Source of the DNA: a virus
Reading direction: 5' to 3' (one strand)
IMG/VR virus record: IMGVR_UViG_3300034117_000591
Location: 1 to 27,976 of that record
DNA: 27,976 nucleotides
The position numbers and the translations under genes were made by a program. Below the pieces are notes generated by a model. That model searched no databases. It was not told where the DNA came from and saw only the letters and a program-made list of their open reading frames with translations. Positions 1-6,267 of this stretch are shown one piece after another (the first letter of the stretch is position 1; each line of letters begins with the position of its first letter).

Positions 1-108
1 AGGTTTAGGTGTGCATACATGTCCATCACTCCATTTGATTCCTGGAGGTGGTGTTGTTTCTGGTGAGCTGTACTTGGTACCACACTCACTACATTCAAAT
101 TTGTTCAT
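1..108 (-). CDS. Rubredoxin-like small metal-binding protein (C-terminus cut by window edge)
   Basis: The reading frame starts at the ATG complementary to 106-108 and stays open to the edge, giving 36 residues. It begins MNKFECSECGTKY, followed by a Pro-rich stretch (TTPPPGIKWSDGHVC). A CxxCG knuckle, a tyrosine shortly after it, a PPG turn and a further Cys is the rubredoxin order, in which two CxxC knuckles bind one iron or zinc; the last Cys would lie past the edge. The role is unknown: a small metal-binding or electron-transfer protein, or a zinc ribbon. The start lies 14 bases inside the preceding gene, whose stop is at 95-97, so the two are probably translationally coupled. Identification is by motif only. 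Confidence 0.6.
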   Translation of the reverse strand, partial: MNKFECSECGTKYSSPETTPPPGIKWSDGHVCTPKP

Positions 109-265
109 TGTCTTTTTCTTTTATTATTTTTTCAAAAAAATTTCCATGAAAAGTGGTATGTGCTTCCACATTTATTTGTTTCTTGATTCCATTTGATTCA
201 TATTTACAAATGCTTCTCCAAATTACAATACCATCTTGTGTTCTTTTAAAATGTTCAAGTGTCAT
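95..265 (-). CDS. Hypothetical 56-residue protein
   Basis: The frame starts at the ATG complementary to 263-265 and ends with TGA at 95-97 inside the next gene. The product begins MTLEHFKRTQDG and is basic, with Lys-rich stretches and no membrane segment. I do not recognise the family. The start is supported by the junction sequence AAAAACAAATAAGATATG, which recurs before five other genes of this arm and places the ATG three bases after the stop of the upstream gene (269-493). It reads as part of a tightly packed leftward operon with the rubredoxin-like gene. Confidence 0.6.
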   Translation of the reverse strand: MTLEHFKRTQDGIVIWRSICKYESNGIKKQINVEAHTTFHGNFFEKIIKEKDNEQI

Positions 266-268
266 ATC

Positions 269-493
269 TTATTTGTTTTTAAGTCCTTGTAAAAATATAC
301 GACCAATAGCTGTAGGTTGAAATCTTCTTTTATTCCATCCTTCAAAAGTAGTACTAACTAATGGATTCCATTGACTTTCCCATACATGTCCTGTTGTATC
401 TTTAAGGTGATCGTGTATTGTAATACAATCTTCTGCATCTTGTTTATACTCTGTTTTCAATTGCAATTGCAATCTATCCATTAATTTGCCCAT
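269..493 (-). CDS. Hypothetical 74-residue protein
   Basis: The product begins MGKLMDRLQLQLKTEYK and ends GLKNK. It is soluble, with an N-terminal amphipathic helix, a middle rich in His, Asp and Trp, and a basic C-terminus. The terminal KNK is encoded by the recurring junction sequence that also holds the leader of the next gene. It is the first gene after the terminator hairpin at 515-547, so it probably begins its own transcript; a possible -7 element (TATATTTA, complement of 512-519) lies just upstream but deviates from the consensus at its last base. Function unknown. Confidence 0.6.
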   Translation of the reverse strand: MGKLMDRLQLQLKTEYKQDAEDCITIHDHLKDTTGHVWESQWNPLVSTTFEGWNKRRFQPTAIGRIFLQGLKNK

Positions 494-514
494 AGTATTT
501 ATGTTTTAAATTAA

Positions 515-547
515 ATATAAGAAATAAGGGCTCCACTACAGAGCCCT
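515..547 (-). terminator. Rho-independent terminator (leftward)
   Basis: Read leftward, a 7-bp stem (AGGGCTC/GAGCCCT) with a 7-base loop is followed by a T-rich stretch (TTATTTCTTATATTT). It lies just after the stop of the gene at 560-706. Confidence 0.75.
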
Positions 548-559
548 CTATTTCCCTCC

Positions 560-706
560 CTAATAACCCAACTTTTCAAGTTGGTCTATACTGGCCTCTA
601 CAATATACACACCATGTGTCATTGTACATCCGAATGCAAGACTAATTGCAAACGCTAATTTTCTGAAGTGGTAGAACTCTGTTGGTTCCATTTTGATTTT
701 TTTCAT
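560..706 (-). CDS. Small 48-residue protein with a hydrophobic segment
   Basis: I start this gene at the ATG complementary to 704-706 (MKKIKMEPTEFYHF), not at the upstream in-frame ATG, because the longer frame runs through the terminator hairpin at 739-772 and because this ATG follows the leader CCTTAATAATTAAAAACATG, a variant of the recurring CCTTAATAAC leader. The middle (LAFAISLAFGC) is hydrophobic but short for a membrane span. The rest is polar and ends DQLEKLGY. It sits alone between two terminators. Function unknown. Confidence 0.6.
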   Translation of the reverse strand: MKKIKMEPTEFYHFRKLAFAISLAFGCTMTHGVYIVEASIDQLEKLGY

Positions 707-738
707 GTTTTTAATTATTAAGGATTGATAAATACAAA

Positions 739-772
739 TAAAAAACCCTACACACTTGAGACATGTGTAGGG
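739..772 (-). terminator. Rho-independent terminator (leftward)
   Basis: A perfect 9-bp stem (CCCTACACA/TGTGTAGGG, 746-754 and 764-772) is followed on the leftward strand by at least six T residues. It ends the transcript carrying the HNH endonuclease gene. Confidence 0.85.
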
Positions 773-810
773 AATGGTAAAAGTTATGTACAATGCGAAA
801 ATACATAACT

Positions 811-829
811 AGTGGAGGCGGAGAGATTC
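811..829 (-). repeat. Partial copy of the tmRNA 3' end
   Basis: AGTGGAGGCG at 811-820 is identical to 1455-1464, the acceptor end of the tmRNA, and the next nine bases match in six places (sharing GATTC), so 16 of 19 positions agree in the same orientation. No full tRNA-like domain surrounds this copy. It lies 18 bases downstream of the HNH stop, so the two copies flank the HNH gene. Confidence 0.5.
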
Positions 830-846
830 TCATTTATATAAACGAA

Positions 847-1377
847 CTATACTCCTAATTTTAATATTGTTAATAGTTTAAACATATCTTCATCAGACAT
901 ATCTGCTTTCATATGGTTCATAGCAATGCTTATGAACTGTACATTATCTTTTATATATCCTAACGAAGAATCTATTCTATCTACACTTGCTGTGTATATA
1001 TGAGAATTAGATCCTGCTGTAGGATGTATAAGTTGAACTTTAGAATAAACACAAAGACCATTTTGTTTATCCCACTGATCTTTTAAATCTTGTAAAGATA
1101 AGTCAAAAGATTTGTTTCTTCTACTAGCTCTTCTTAGATGTTCTCTAAAGTCACTAAACTCATCTCTTCTATTAGAAGGATTTAGATGTGTAGTATCTTT
1201 AGGATTAATTTTATTCAAATGTTCTATGTTAGAAGGAATACTTTTTGAACACTTCATTGAACAATAATTTAATCTACCTACTTTTAAACTTCTCTTTATC
1301 TCAGATACATCTTTGTTAAAGATTGTTTTACAATAACAACATTGCACTTCTTCTTGTTTTCTTTTATATTTTTTCAT
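847..1377 (-). CDS. HNH endonuclease (free-standing, homing type)
   Basis: The 176-residue product starts MKKYKRKQEEVQCCYC. The N-terminus has a zinc-ribbon pattern (CCYC about residues 13-16, then NYCSMKC about 37-43). The middle is basic and DNA-binding in character (FREHLRRASRRNKSF). The C-terminal half carries the HNH nuclease fold: NGLCVYSK, then ASVDRIDSSLGYIKDNVQF with its conserved Asp, and ending AMNHMKADMS with Asn and His. Such enzymes cut DNA and often spread their own gene in phage genomes; they may also serve packaging or exclude competing phages. It has its own Bacteroidetes-type promoter (1399-1429) and terminator (739-772) and lies directly after the tmRNA gene, with a partial copy of the tmRNA 3' end on its far side. 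This looks like a self-contained mobile unit. Confidence 0.85.
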   Translation of the reverse strand: MKKYKRKQEEVQCCYCKTIFNKDVSEIKRSLKVGRLNYCSMKCSKSIPSNIEHLNKINPKDTTHLNPSNRRDEFSDFREHLRRASRRNKSFDLSLQDLKDQWDKQNGLCVYSKVQLIHPTAGSNSHIYTASVDRIDSSLGYIKDNVQFISIAMNHMKADMSDEDMFKLLTILKLGV

Positions 1378-1398
1378 AGTTGTATTAATTTAATAATA

Positions 1399-1429
1399 CA
1401 AATATAATAAATATATTTGGAATAACAAT
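1399..1429 (-). promoter_or_regulatory. Bacteroidetes-type promoter for the HNH gene
   Basis: On the leftward strand the -7 box TATATTTG (complement of 1399-1406) matches TAnnTTTG exactly. Nineteen bases upstream lies ATTG (complement of 1426-1429), one base off the -33 TTTG. The predicted start is near 1392, leaving a leader of about 15 bases before the HNH ATG. Confidence 0.65.
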
Positions 1430-1456
1430 GAAAGTGCACAGTTATTTTTGTGGAAG

Positions 1457-1826
1457 TGGAGGCGTTGGGATTCGAACCCAAGTGTTGCTTACTTCGATAA
1501 TACAATTTTATACAGCTTTGTGCAGATTCTAATGTTTTTTACTTCCTAATAATCTACTAAATTTGGGAAGGAGATCGACTGTAAACAGTCAAAACCACCA
1601 CTCTGTTTAATCTAACAGAGAAATCTTTGAATGTTTAGGCTGCTACAGCAACTTCTTCTCTCAATAAAGAGAATACTTTGTTCATGTTAGCTTCGATTTG
1701 TGCGTTGTCTCCTAGAGATACTACACGTGTGTTTGTATTGCCATTTAATTAATTCATCTTAGTTTACAGTTATCTCTCTGGCTGAATTGTAAGACCTATA
1801 ATAACCAGTCAATTCCAGTCGCCCCC
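1457..1826 (-). ncRNA. ssrA: Transfer-messenger RNA (tmRNA, ssrA)
   Basis: Read leftward, the gene starts GGGGGCGACTGGAATTGAC and ends GGGTTCGAATCCC then CGCCTCCA. The 5' GGGGGCG pairs with the 3' CGCCTCC over all seven positions (one G-T), the reduced D-arm CTGGAATTGAC fits the tmRNA pattern, and the T-arm (TTGGG/CCCAA around TTCGAAT) is intact. A P2-like helix forms between TACAATT near the 5' end and AATTGTA near the 3' end. The tag frame ends VAVAA then TAA at 1635-1637; it is open back to GGC at 1740-1742, up to 35 residues. After the stop come hairpins CTCTGTT/AACAGAG and GACTG/CAGTC, where tmRNAs carry pseudoknots. CCA is not encoded. tmRNA frees stalled ribosomes and tags the nascent chain for proteolysis. 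Confidence 0.92.
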
Positions 1827-1974
1827 AATTTACTAGTCTTTCCTAGCTGTCACTCGTTAGATTATGCTCTCTGGACTTTATGAGTTAAGCCCTGTTAACC
1901 GTAAGCATTTCGGTTCGTCTGCAACTAAATGTAAACCTGTGACGAATTTTCCTTATCGTTTACACCTTGCTAAG
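1827..1974 (-). other. Non-coding spacer with hairpins between tRNA and tmRNA
   Basis: No convincing reading frame. Read leftward it can form several short stems: TGTAAAC/GTTTACA, AACCG/CGGTT around an AAATGCTTA loop, GGGCTT/AAGTCC around an eight-base loop, and CTAG/CTAG just before the tmRNA 5' end. These could be processing signals between the two RNAs. I tested it by eye for group I intron core elements and found only a weak resemblance. Confidence 0.35.
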
Positions 1975-2056
1975 TAGTCAGGACAGGATTCGAACCTATA
2001 ACATAACAATCGCTTTCAACCTTCTAGTTAGCGTCTACCAATTCCGCCACCTGACT
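1975..2056 (-). tRNA. tRNA-Leu-like gene with irregular anticodon arm
   Basis: The acceptor stem is perfect (AGTCAGG/CCTGACT, discriminator A). The D-arm TGGCGGAATTGGTAGACGC is typical of tRNA-Leu. The T-arm (ATAGG, TTCGAAT, CCTGT) is intact, and the variable region is long, as in type II tRNAs. The anticodon arm is odd: the best stem is CTAAC/GTTGA (four pairs) around a six-base loop TAGAAG, one base short. UAG read from that loop would be Leu, but U33 is then missing. It is either a tRNA-Leu(UAG) with a deletion, a tRNA decayed in the anticodon arm, or a tRNA-like RNA. No CCA is encoded. Confidence 0.7.
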
Positions 2057-2461
2057 ATTTAATCTACTTTTTACAGAAGTTAATTAGTATAACTGTTGCT
2101 TATTTCTAAGCATTTGTAAAGTGTTTAGCACCCTCTTTCTTATTAGTGTGTAGAATTCTAACACCATACTTCTCTCTGATAAGAGTAGGGTCACGTAGCT
2201 TGCATTTATCTATTTAAAGATTTACAAATTTAAATACTCCATCAATGTGGAGTTACTACTTGCTGAGAACTCATTATGTAAGTGTGGCACTATTTATTCC
2301 TCCACATGTTTTAAGTGTTGCTTTCTCAAGGCAACTCACATTCTACCATTACTGATAGTATCTTTATATAAATTATAAACTGTACGCTTCCACAGCAGTT
2401 ATAGTTTCATCCACTAACATTTAAGTTAGCAACCATTTGGTGCTTCTTTTATTATAATTTA
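2057..2461 (-). other. Hairpin-rich non-coding stretch upstream of the tRNA and tmRNA
   Basis: No gene with a normal start is visible in 405 bases. Leftward, successive stem-loops can be drawn: CTAAC/GTTAG, TATAACTG/CAGTTTATA, GTTGC/GCAAC, ACTCCA/TGGAGT around CATTGA, and a stem near 2145-2165. This looks like structured RNA or the long leader of the tRNA-tmRNA transcript. One frame (2106-2213) reads protein-like (LRDPTLIREKYGVRILHT...) but lacks a start codon. Confidence 0.4.
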
Positions 2462-2469
2462 CAAAGGTA
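2462..2469 (-). promoter_or_regulatory. Possible -7 box of a promoter for the RNA island
   Basis: TACCTTTG on the leftward strand matches TAnnTTTG exactly and lies between the lipoprotein stop and the hairpin region. I cannot see a matching -33 TTTG at the usual spacing, so the call is tentative. Confidence 0.35.
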
Positions 2470-2492
2470 TTCAATGTTTAACCTTATATTTT

Positions 2493-3296
2493 TTAGTTAA
2501 CTGTCTTAACAAATGGTAATGAACCACCAGAATATGTTGTTGGTAACTTACCATTCCATTTGTTGATTGCTTTCTCTTGCAATAACTGAGGAGTGATACC
2601 AGCACTTCTAATCTTGTTTTGTTCAGTCTTTAATGCTTCTAGTTCATTTCTCTTTCTTTGCTCAGCAATCTGTTGATCTAATACAGAAATGTTTGTGTTC
2701 ACTTCATTACGACTATCGATCTTTGCTTTCACTTTCTTAGAGAAGTCTAAGTTAAGACTGAAGCTGATTAATTCTAATCCTGATTTCTCAAACTCTTTCT
2801 TAACTATAGCTTGAACATACTGCTCAAATTTCAATGAACCACCATTAGCCATTAATGAATCTGTTGTATAAGCTCTTGATGCTTCTTTAATGATGTCATA
2901 AATACGAGGCTCTAATACATTATCTTGTAAAGCTTTCATGAAATCATCACCTGAACCAAGTCTAGCATTCTGGAAGACAACATCAACCACTTTAGCTGGA
3001 ATCACTTTATATGAATACAATGGTTTAGATGAGAAGGCAGTGTTATCTGCAGCTTTAATGCTTAATGTTCTCTCTGTTCCTTCTTCATCAGTGAACACAC
3101 CTCTTTGTTCCCATGCTGGTACTTGAAATAATTCTGTACCTGCTGATAATGTACTCACTCTACCTTGTTGTTTAGAATAGTCATCTTTACCATTCTTACC
3201 GTAGTTTTCCATTAATACACCATAATAGTTTGGTGCAACACGCTCACATGATGTCAATAACATCAAACCTAATAATAATCCTAATACTTTTTTCAT
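2493..3296 (-). CDS. SPFH/prohibitin-like lipoprotein
   Basis: The 267-residue product opens with a lipoprotein signal: MKKVLG, a hydrophobic LLLGLMLL, then TSC with Cys at about residue 17 for lipidation. The following 150 residues look like an SPFH (Band 7) domain, with ELFQVPAWEQRGVFT, a YSYKVIPAKV strand and KEFEKSGLELISFSLNLDFSKKVKAKI. A basic-acidic coiled coil follows (DQQIAEQRKRNELEALKTEQNKI). SPFH proteins assemble into large membrane rings or cages. A phage copy could reshape the membrane, control host proteases or exclude superinfecting phages; that is inference. It overlaps the small membrane gene at 3293-3457 by ATGA and shares its promoter. No hairpin terminator follows, so transcription may continue into the RNA island. 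Confidence 0.75.
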   Translation of the reverse strand: MKKVLGLLLGLMLLTSCERVAPNYYGVLMENYGKNGKDDYSKQQGRVSTLSAGTELFQVPAWEQRGVFTDEEGTERTLSIKAADNTAFSSKPLYSYKVIPAKVVDVVFQNARLGSGDDFMKALQDNVLEPRIYDIIKEASRAYTTDSLMANGGSLKFEQYVQAIVKKEFEKSGLELISFSLNLDFSKKVKAKIDSRNEVNTNISVLDQQIAEQRKRNELEALKTEQNKIRSAGITPQLLQEKAINKWNGKLPTTYSGGSLPFVKTVN

Positions 3297-3457
3297 TTTT
3301 TCTGTTGGTTTTTAAATTTGTTTTCTAAATAATAAATTGAGGTTGCAACTCCTCCAATTGCAATTGCTATTCCTACCCACGAATTAAAATGGTTAAATAA
3401 GAATGATGCTAAAAATATCCATACTAGGAAAATTAGCAATGTTAATAAAATTTTCAT
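3293..3457 (-). CDS. Two-helix small membrane protein (54 residues)
   Basis: The frame starts at the ATG complementary to 3455-3457 and ends with a TGA overlapping the ATG of the SPFH lipoprotein gene (ATGA). The product starts MKILLTLLIFLVWIFLASF, a first membrane segment, then a short HFNSW link, then a second segment (VGIAIAIGGVATSIYYL) and a Lys/Gln-rich tail ending NQQKK. The overlap and shared promoter suggest it works with the lipoprotein at the host membrane. A holin-like role is possible from its shape, but no lysis gene lies next to it. Confidence 0.7.
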   Translation of the reverse strand: MKILLTLLIFLVWIFLASFLFNHFNSWVGIAIAIGGVATSIYYLENKFKNQQKK

Positions 3458-3471
3458 CGATATTGGTTTTA

Positions 3472-3509
3472 ATTAATAAAAATCCCTGCAAATATACTTC
3501 ACAGGGATT
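3472..3509 (-). terminator. Rho-independent terminator after the VWA gene
   Basis: An 8-bp perfect stem (AATCCCTG/CAGGGATT, 3481-3488 and 3502-3509) is followed leftward by TTTTTATTAATT. It lies 15 bases after the VWA-gene stop. The loop contains the -7 box of the next promoter. Confidence 0.8.
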
Positions 3510-3520
3510 AATAAAACAAA
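3489..3520 (-). promoter_or_regulatory. Bacteroidetes-type promoter overlapping the terminator
   Basis: On the leftward strand TTTG (complement of 3517-3520) and TATATTTG (complement of 3489-3496) match both consensus boxes exactly with a 20-base spacer. The -7 box sits in the terminator loop. The predicted start near 3482 precedes the small membrane gene by about 25 bases. Confidence 0.75.
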
Positions 3521-3523
3521 CAA

Positions 3524-4924
3524 TTAACTTTTAATCTGTTGCTTTCCTACATCTTTAGAATAAGCAAACGTTTCAAGATCATATGTAATCTCAATTTGTT
3601 TACCTTCTGTAGCAAGACAAAGATCTTTTAGCTCTTCACTGAATGACATCAATGAAATAGCATTCACCTTGTAAGGAAACTCATCAGTACCCACTCTATC
3701 TTCACCATCATTGATGATTAATATCTCAGGTTTCTCTTCAGATAGATTTACATCTAGATTATGTAATTTACCACTGTGCACTTGATCAGCAACATATTCT
3801 ACTATGTCACCAATTGCTGTACCACCACCATTAGGCTCATTAGAGAATGTCTGCCAGAACTTAATCACATCATCTCTATCCTTGATGTGTTGGAAATTAA
3901 GTTCATCACAATCCTCAACAAAGTAACTAAAATACACCTCAGCTTCTCCTTTCATTACATATCTGAACCTGTCGATTAATATAGCATTTACCCATATTTG
4001 TTTCTCATCTTCAGACATACTTCCTGAGTAATCTAGAAGAATAATAATCTTCTGAATCTGCTCTTTTCTATCAACAGGTACACTAACAGTTAAGTCTTTA
4101 GTTAAGAACTTACTTCTGAAGTTTGGATATACCTTTTGCATTAGATTCATCATATGAATCTGAGAATAGTCTCTCATAATCATAGTAGAATACTGATCAG
4201 AATTAGCAACTATCTTCTCAGAGATTTCTTTCTCCACTTTGAACTCACTACCAAATTGACCTACAAGAGATAGGTGATTCATAATCTCCATCTTTCTTTG
4301 TTTACTAAGCTCATTAAGATCTAATTGTTCATTGATTGTTGGATCAAAATACAATTCTCTATCAAAGTCAAGTCTTTTAGTCATGTCTATCTCTTTGTCT
4401 TCACCATTATCATCTTCATCTCTTTCTTCTCTAGTTGTTTGACCTTTCAGTTTCAAATAAATAGATACAGCTTGTTCTAATGGTGAGAATCCAGGAATGA
4501 ATTGTTCAAATATACTATCGTACAAAGCTTTCTTTTGTTGATACTCACCTTGTTCAGATTCTGATAGCTTATCATAGTCTGCATACTTCTCAGCAACATA
4601 TTCTCTTTCATCAATCATCTTGAAATAACATATACGTGCTAGTTCTTTGATTGTATCAATAGATGTTTGCTTTGGTGCATGTACTTTCTTTCTGATCTCT
4701 GCAGCTGTTGGTGTTAGATAGTTAACTGGATCTTTAACAAACAGATCATCGTTATTATCAGTATCACCATAGTCCCAAGAGTAAGAGAATGATGACCAGC
4801 TTGATTTTGACCAACCACCTCCACCATATTTACTCTTCCAACCACCCTTGCTCTTTTTAGGAGCATAGGTGGGTGTGTAATAATCACCATCATAGTAATC
4901 ATCCCACAAGCTTGATTGTGCCAT
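3524..4924 (-). CDS. VWA-domain protein, partner of the MoxR-type ATPase
   Basis: The 466-residue product has a low-complexity start rich in Tyr, Gly, Ser and Trp (residues about 10-55), a helical middle with an acidic stretch (about 165-180), and a C-terminal von Willebrand factor A domain. The metal-binding MIDAS motif is complete: ILLDYSGSM puts D298, S300 and S302 in place, T369 lies in GGGTAIGD, and D406 in IINDGED. MoxR-VWA pairs act as chaperone-like machines in which the ATPase remodels a target presented by the VWA protein (for example RavA-ViaA). Its start overlaps the stop of the ATPase gene (TAATG), so the two are translationally coupled. The target is unknown. Confidence 0.85.
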   Translation of the reverse strand: MAQSSLWDDYYDGDYYTPTYAPKKSKGGWKSKYGGGGWSKSSWSSFSYSWDYGDTDNNDDLFVKDPVNYLTPTAAEIRKKVHAPKQTSIDTIKELARICYFKMIDEREYVAEKYADYDKLSESEQGEYQQKKALYDSIFEQFIPGFSPLEQAVSIYLKLKGQTTREERDEDDNGEDKEIDMTKRLDFDRELYFDPTINEQLDLNELSKQRKMEIMNHLSLVGQFGSEFKVEKEISEKIVANSDQYSTMIMRDYSQIHMMNLMQKVYPNFRSKFLTKDLTVSVPVDRKEQIQKIIILLDYSGSMSEDEKQIWVNAILIDRFRYVMKGEAEVYFSYFVEDCDELNFQHIKDRDDVIKFWQTFSNEPNGGGTAIGDIVEYVADQVHSGKLHNLDVNLSEEKPEILIINDGEDRVGTDEFPYKVNAISLMSFSEELKDLCLATEGKQIEITYDLETFAYSKDVGKQQIKS

Positions 4925-6258
4925 TAGATGAATGAAGCAATGGTTAAGTTCTTCTCAAACTTCTCAAGAGCAGATGTACCTGCTTTAACAAGCTGTGAGT
5001 GTACATGTACAACATCATCACCCACTACTAATCCTTTGATATCAGACAATTGTTTCTTAAGGTCTGAAATAGCAGTTTTGTACATTTTCTCATCTTCTCT
5101 AGATACCAATGGTAGAGTTGTTAGAGTTTCGATGCTAAATGTAATAGCTGCAGACAAATCTCTAAACTTGATTGTTGATTCAAACTTCTTGATTGCTTCA
5201 GAGATCAAAGATGGTTTCTTAGCAAACTCTGCAATAAATGATAATGATTCTGGACCACATTCATCATACACTTGATATGCTGTAACAGCAACACGAGGTG
5301 AAATAGTAATACCATTCTTAGCATACTCTTGTAATAAGTATGGAATCACTGGATCCACTTCTCCTTCACCAAATTTACTCTCAAGCAACTTGTTGTAGCT
5401 GATTTCTGTATAGTTATCCCATATTACATTAAGCTCAAGAGGAAAACGCTCCATCAATGCTTTCAATGACATATTCTTAGAGAATTCATCACGAGTTCTG
5501 TTAGTACAACAGATGATGAATTTAGTGTTGATAGGAAATATCTGTGTACCATTTCTGAATACACCACTAGATAGAATGTCCTTCAACTGCTCTAAGATGA
5601 AATCAGGTGCATCGAATAACTCTTCGAAGATAACATATTCATGATTCATGAATGAATTGTGTACTAAATACTCAATCTTACCTGTTGTTTCGAATGTAGG
5701 AATGTCAAGACCACCAAACAATCTGTCTGTAGTCATACCTGTACCCATAGTTTGGATAAAAGGATCAATACCTTTAGCTTTTAAGAAATCTAATGTAATC
5801 TCTGATTTACCATGACCACCTGGACCATATAAAATAACATTCTTAGCTGTAGAAAATCCTACGTTTAAGATACTAACTGTTTTATCCATGAATACAAACT
5901 TCTCTGCTACTGGATTCTTTACTGCGTTCTTAGTTTTTCCCATTTTTTCTTTTGTTTTTAAGGAGTTTTGATTTAATTGTTTTACTTGTTCTATTACTTC
6001 TGTAATGTCTACTATTTCTTCTTCTTTAAGAATGTAATCATCTGGTTCGAATGTCCAACTATCCATGATAAATGATTTACCTTGGTCCATTTTTGAATTA
6101 AATGTATCAGGAATAACCATTCCTATATATTTATTCATTTCACCATCTTCACACCAACCATTTGGATAACCACCATCAGGATGATTACAATATCCATCTT
6201 CTGTCCAAAGATCGTCTTCTTTAAATTCTTCTATTGTCTTGAATCTATATTTACTCAT
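4924..6258 (-). CDS. MoxR-type AAA+ ATPase with an extra N-terminal domain
   Basis: The product has 444 residues. Walker A is GPGGHGKS (145-152), Walker B is EYVIFEEL (about 207-214), and sensor 1 is FIICCTN (about 247-253), with MERF at about 269-272 as a possible arginine-finger region. The order and the VWA partner gene place it in the MoxR group. Residues 1-105 form a separate Asp-, Tyr- and Trp-rich module (YRFKTIEEF ... PNGWCEDGEMNKYIGMVIPD ... DDYILKEEE) not usual for MoxR, which I recall as a stand-alone domain in phages. Met106 (ATG complementary to 5941-5943) follows ACTCCTTAAAAACAAAAG, a match to the recurring gene leader, so a 339-residue ATPase without the extra domain may also be made. 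Confidence 0.85.
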   Translation of the reverse strand: MSKYRFKTIEEFKEDDLWTEDGYCNHPDGGYPNGWCEDGEMNKYIGMVIPDTFNSKMDQGKSFIMDSWTFEPDDYILKEEEIVDITEVIEQVKQLNQNSLKTKEKMGKTKNAVKNPVAEKFVFMDKTVSILNVGFSTAKNVILYGPGGHGKSEITLDFLKAKGIDPFIQTMGTGMTTDRLFGGLDIPTFETTGKIEYLVHNSFMNHEYVIFEELFDAPDFILEQLKDILSSGVFRNGTQIFPINTKFIICCTNRTRDEFSKNMSLKALMERFPLELNVIWDNYTEISYNKLLESKFGEGEVDPVIPYLLQEYAKNGITISPRVAVTAYQVYDECGPESLSFIAEFAKKPSLISEAIKKFESTIKFRDLSAAITFSIETLTTLPLVSREDEKMYKTAISDLKKQLSDIKGLVVGDDVVHVHSQLVKAGTSALEKFEKNLTIASFI

Positions 6259-6267
6259 AGCTTTAAT

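Noticed and set aside
11-196. Rightward 61-residue frame at the left edge
   Set aside because: It overlaps the better supported leftward genes at 1-108 and 95-265, has a low-complexity Phe/Tyr run and no leader.
1457-1640. An ordinary tRNA (Asn or Tyr) or an intron-containing tRNA ending at 1457
   Set aside because: The GACTGTTTACAGTC hairpin cannot form a normal anticodon arm, and the acceptor partner GGGGGCG is found 370 bases away, which fits tmRNA in all parts.
1827-1974. Group I intron core
   Set aside because: Only a short AAGTCC-like match to the S element is seen; it pairs locally as a simple hairpin, and flanking RNAs are complete without splicing.
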